Shown one piece after another: positions 60,801-64,000 of a stretch of DNA of 64,000 nucleotides. Both the position numbers and the translations under genes were made by a program. The notes under the pieces were generated by a model. The model was not told the DNA's origin and searched no databases. It was given only the letters and a program-made list of their open reading frames with translations. Source of the stretch: Eutypa lata (Eukaryota > Ascomycota > Sordariomycetes > Xylariales > Diatrypaceae); assembly GCA_022661535.1 (NCBI GenBank), contig JAKULF010000005.1, positions 1,736,001 through 1,800,000 of the forward strand. Direction: 5' to 3'. Position 1 is the stretch's first letter. The number at the start of each line of letters is the position of its first letter.

Positions 60801-61929
60801 AACAAGCCATGGGGCGGCAGGGATAGCATTGGTGATCTGAAATGTGGCGAGGGGATCCTTTCGGTTATTATATTGCAATAATTGCTCAAAAGATTCCTGG
60901 AAGGATGGTGATATCTCAGCCAGCAGCGTCAACAAGGAGTGTGCCGAGTGACCTTTAGGGGCTGCTCTTGGCGAGGGGTCAAATTTGCTATTTGAAGATT
61001 TATTCACATAGAACCCGCCTACGTGAGAGGTGATCTGGTATTGATCTCCTTCATTTGTCGTGATAAGCAGGTACAGCAGATGACCCTTTTGTCTAAGATG
61101 GTACGGTGGAGGGTTCCACGGAGACAGCGACACAGACTTCACAGTCTTAGGTGCTGGCTCTTCTTCTTTTGGTAGGAGAACTGAGGGATCGGCGGGAGCC
61201 TCGAAGTCGTAACTGCTGGCTTGGACATTATCGAGGTCCTTCGCCTGGGTGGTTACCGAATCGAAGAGGGAGGTACCGGGTATAATGCCATGGAGGGTAT
61301 CAGTCCGATCCCCCGCAGCACCGATTAAGTCTCGAATTCGGATGACATGTATTCTTGCCTCCTTTTCCGTATAGGGATCCTCCACCAATTTGATCTCAGC
61401 ATCCGAACCGAGGCCCTCCACATCGGAGATTTGTACGAAGTCGTTAATTCGCTCACTGTCGAATTCGAGGTGGAAACAGGAATATTGGAAGGCCGAGGGC
61501 AGCTCGATAACAGATTGGCGCAGCTCATGGACTTGTTCCTGAGGAGAGACCTATATATTGCCTTAGCTCAAGAAGAAACTACGCCGCAGTAAGTTGACAT
61601 ATGTGTTGGCTAACCATAACATGAATCTTTTTTGGCTCATGAGGAAGGCCGATAGTTAAGGGGAACAAAGCTTCGGAAAGTCAGCTCTTCTCCTCATATG
61701 CATCTTATGTAGGTGGGTATAACTACCGTCAACGACATCTTCGACGTCATCCTCGGTTGTTTCAGCGACTTCGCCATTAGAAGCTTGAGCTTCAGGCGCT
61801 GATGGTTGGTCTGAGTTAACAAAGTTAGTCATACCATAGTAGAAGGTTTGAATCCCCTCTATTGTATAAGGGCACAAGTTGGTGCATACCATCAGGTTGG
61901 GTAGTCGTCTCTTGCTTATCGGCAGACAT
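57837..61929 (-). CDS. CLU1: Clu1/Tif31, clustered mitochondria protein
   Basis: Four exons on the minus strand: 61929-61890, 61810-61727, 61670-61615 and 61550-57837, giving 1,297 residues. The short first exons code MSADKQETTTQPDG, an acidic piece and LFPLTIGLPHEPKKIHVM, joining VSPQEQVHELRQS, the N-terminal ubiquitin-like CLU region. VEDPYTEKEARIHVIRIRDL and RDWNEEFQSARELPKETVQD, then RVFRER, mark the CLU domain (about 390-640). An acidic Glu/Lys run follows, then an eIF3 p135-like region. TPR repeats cover about 1000-1170 (EVARAYSNLSQIYHQLDEKE, HPDSITTLNNAAVMLQHMQA). The C-terminus is Gly-rich and basic. Clu proteins bind mRNAs for mitochondrial proteins, and their loss makes mitochondria clump. 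The exon 2/3 join gives VDA|LFP and is the least certain. Confidence 0.95.
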
Positions 61930-63154
61930 TATGCAAATGTAGGTAGTTTATATGCAAGTGAGGAGGGGCGTCAAGTCTAAGAAGATTGACGATGCACAGA
62001 TAATATAAAGGCTCGGCCTCGGGGGATTATGCTCCAGCTACTTATACAAAAGTAGAGATATATAAAATATCCGCCGTTGAAGAAGAGTCCCAATTGAAAT
62101 AATGACAAGGGCTGAAAGAGAATATTTTACATGAGTAGTAAAGAGGAAAATAGCAAAATCAATAAGATCTTGCCAAAAGATATAATAAAAAAAAGGAAGC
62201 AGATTTATGCCAAACTGCGGTTTTTATTTATATCCTTCAATGCCTCATGATATGAAGAAACACACAAATCCAATATTTGGTGCTAAACTTTTTTTTTCTC
62301 TTAAGGTTCTCATTGATCGAATGAAAGCCGGCTGTTTCCGGTTTGCCGGCGGTCGGTGGCACGGAGCTAATACGACAAAATTTACCTTTAGCGACATCAG
62401 TCGTGACCTCACCTATAGTGGGTCTTCTACCTAGGCTGCTAGGCAATTAACGCGACAGCATTATCTTCAACGTTATCAACGCGTTTTCGGGTATATACCT
62501 AGGTAACCACCTACGTAGAGGTGGTGGATGGATATGCACCTATCACGTTGAACCTATTAAGGAGTGTATGAATTGACGTCACAGTTGCAACACTGTTAGC
62601 ATAGCAAATACCGAAAACTGACTTCAGATGACGGAACCTTATGCTATCTATTGAGCTGTATGGATTTAATGAGTTTAACTGTAGCCCCCAATCATTTCGA
62701 TTGAATTCTTAAAGGGGAACCTTCGGTTAGAGTTGATATCTTGATAACGGCAAATGTACTATAAAACCCGCGCTATACCAAATAAGGCAACCATGTAAAC
62801 AACAACATTCAAAGTTCCGCTACGTATCGTCAGCCTCATTATGTAGCAATGCAGCATGAACATAGGAATCATTCTCTTACGTACCTACATGGAATACAAG
62901 AGCATCGTTATGCTACTCAACGTACACTTTGGAATGCATTTAATAGCACCTCTATAGGATATTCTTCTTGGATTCTCTCATGTCCTTCTATCCTACCTAT
63001 ATCGCAAGCATTTGTTTACAGTTGCATTGATAGCATTGCCACTACATAGCAAGCACCCCTCCTTAGTTTCAACCTGGCTGCTACTACATAGCTCGATTTA
63101 TATGCATTTCTATCGACGGGCCACAGTTTGGATATTTAATATATCGTTATTACT
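61930..63154. other. Divergent promoter, CLU1 and the right-edge gene
   Basis: About 1.2 kb between divergent starts. A TACCTAGGTA palindrome lies at 62496-62505, followed by an inverted CCACCTACGTAGAGGTGG (62508-62525). No coding sequence was recognised. Confidence 0.5.
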
Positions 63155-64000
63155 ATGTCCTTGAGGGACGAGTCTAGGCCCCCTTTTAGATCGCGGCCAC
63201 CGGCGCCAAAGCCTGCCAGATCCGGAGAGTTACCACAACCATGGACTGCTGCTCGATGCCATCGCTTGCTTCGCCCGTTGATCTCCCGCATCGCTTCTCT
63301 GAGGAAGGATGCTGCAATATCATCATCATCATCATCAAGGCCCCTCGATCAAAGCCAGGTACCGGATAGGACCGGTGCAAAGCGACACAGCAGCGAATGC
63401 GACTGGCTACTGCCGTCCAAGAGAGTGAAACTCCACCGCACTTATTCGCAGAAGCGGCACCAAGTTTCTGCTCTGAAGCAGCCCGGTGCGGATGAGAAAT
63501 CTTCAAGCTCCAAGCCGACTGAGTGCTCGCGACAGGGCGGGGCAGCACGGCCTCGTGGCGACATCGTTGCACCTACTCCGCTACTACGTCGGGTGCGAGG
63601 CCATGCTTTGTCGTCCCTATCAAATGATACTACTAGCTCTCACGGTGAGCCGAAACAGGCACTACAGAATATTCCACAACCCATCGACTTTAGGATACGA
63701 AGGAAACCAACGTTACCTCAGAAGCAATTGGACGAACGCCTGGCCGCCTTAAAATCGCAGATGCCGTCTAGCAGACATAGCGACTACGAGGCAATCTATA
63801 AGAGCCTAGAAGCGCTCTTGACTGCTACGGATGCCAAGTCAGGAGAGAAGCGAGGGCCTAGGTCGTTCTTGGATATGTGCCTAAGGAAAGTCCCCGAGTA
63901 TATTTTGGAGCTCGAGGCGTGGGAGAAGCGCGAGGCGGAGGAGAATGGGACCTTTTCTGCATTGGGAAACGTAGATACGTCCTTGCAGATATACAATGAG
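63155..64000 (+). CDS. Unrecognised protein, 5' part only
   Basis: The ATG at 63155 opens a frame that runs 282 codons off the right edge without a stop. The first ~170 residues are basic and low-complexity (MSLRDESRPPFRSRPPAPKP, a Ser run near 63318-63336). From about residue 170 it becomes ordered: FRIRRKPTLPQKQLDERLAA, YEAIYKSLEALLTAT, then RGPRSFLDMCLRKVPEYILE and LEAWEKREAEENGTFSALG. The second half looks like a conserved helical domain shared among filamentous fungi, but I cannot name the family. The first residues suggest a nuclear protein, which is inference. No intron is needed in the visible part. An alternative start at the ATG at 63241 is out of frame. Confidence 0.7.
   Translation, partial: MSLRDESRPPFRSRPPAPKPARSGELPQPWTAARCHRLLRPLISRIASLRKDAAISSSSSSRPLDQSQVPDRTGAKRHSSECDWLLPSKRVKLHRTYSQKRHQVSALKQPGADEKSSSSKPTECSRQGGAARPRGDIVAPTPLLRRVRGHALSSLSNDTTSSHGEPKQALQNIPQPIDFRIRRKPTLPQKQLDERLAALKSQMPSSRHSDYEAIYKSLEALLTATDAKSGEKRGPRSFLDMCLRKVPEYILELEAWEKREAEENGTFSALGNVDTSLQIYNE

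Overview
This is nuclear DNA of a filamentous ascomycete. Nearly every gene has short GT-AG introns, and the gene set (Bud4/anillin, FACT Pob3, coronin, Ste12 with C2H2 fingers, Fkh FHA-forkhead factor, Clu1, Dml1) is that of Pezizomycotina. The Ste12 and MAT-type HMG proteins look like those of Sordariomycetes; Xylariales is my guess, not shown. All exon models here were read by eye from splice signals, frame continuity and family resemblance.

Layout. 0.4-5.2 kb (+): a Bud4/anillin-like septation scaffold with a GC-AG intron. 7.7-9.6 kb (-): FACT subunit Pob3. 10.7-12.9 kb (+): coronin. 13.7-15.6 kb (+): two small secreted Kre9/Knh1-domain paralogues, the first frameshifted. 16.2-17.6 kb (-): histidine biosynthesis isomerase HIS6. 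18.1-19.2 kb (+): Faf1-like ribosome assembly factor. 20.9-23.3 kb (-): transcription factor Ste12. 24.7-36.6 kb: a gene-poor stretch with a long TACA microsatellite and one possible decayed BTB/POZ gene. 36.7-38.9 kb (-): a seven-exon cytochrome P450. 40.3-41.0 kb (-): AhpC/TSA-like peroxiredoxin-fold protein. 41.6-43.5 kb (+): Dml1/Misato. 44.5-50.1 kb (-): two tandem MAT1-2-1-like HMG-box loci. 53.1-55.3 kb (+): Fkh-type forkhead factor. 57.8-61.9 kb (-): Clu1/Tif31. 63.2 kb to the edge (+): an unrecognised partial gene.

The most interesting part is the HMG pair. Each locus has the exon plan expected of a mating-type HMG gene: an N-terminal domain with a phase-2 intron, then an HMG box with the intron in the conserved serine codon. 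In both loci an in-frame TAG cuts the N-terminal domain from the HMG box, and the HMG reading frame restarts at an ATG exactly six codons later. The proteins have diverged a lot, yet both halves stay open and the stop-to-start spacing is identical. Both also end in acidic, aromatic-rich tandem repeats with different unit lengths. This suggests a split two-cistron, reinitiation or readthrough arrangement kept since the duplication. No SLA2 or APN2 gene flanks the pair, so this does not look like the canonical MAT locus.

Other points of note: a frame-preserving 84-nt Ste12 exon whose skipping would fuse two zinc fingers into one; a composite tetranucleotide repeat filling a P450 intron; and many divergent gene pairs (POB3/coronin, HIS6/FAF1, peroxiredoxin/DML1, CLU1/right-edge gene) sharing 0.5-1.2 kb promoters.
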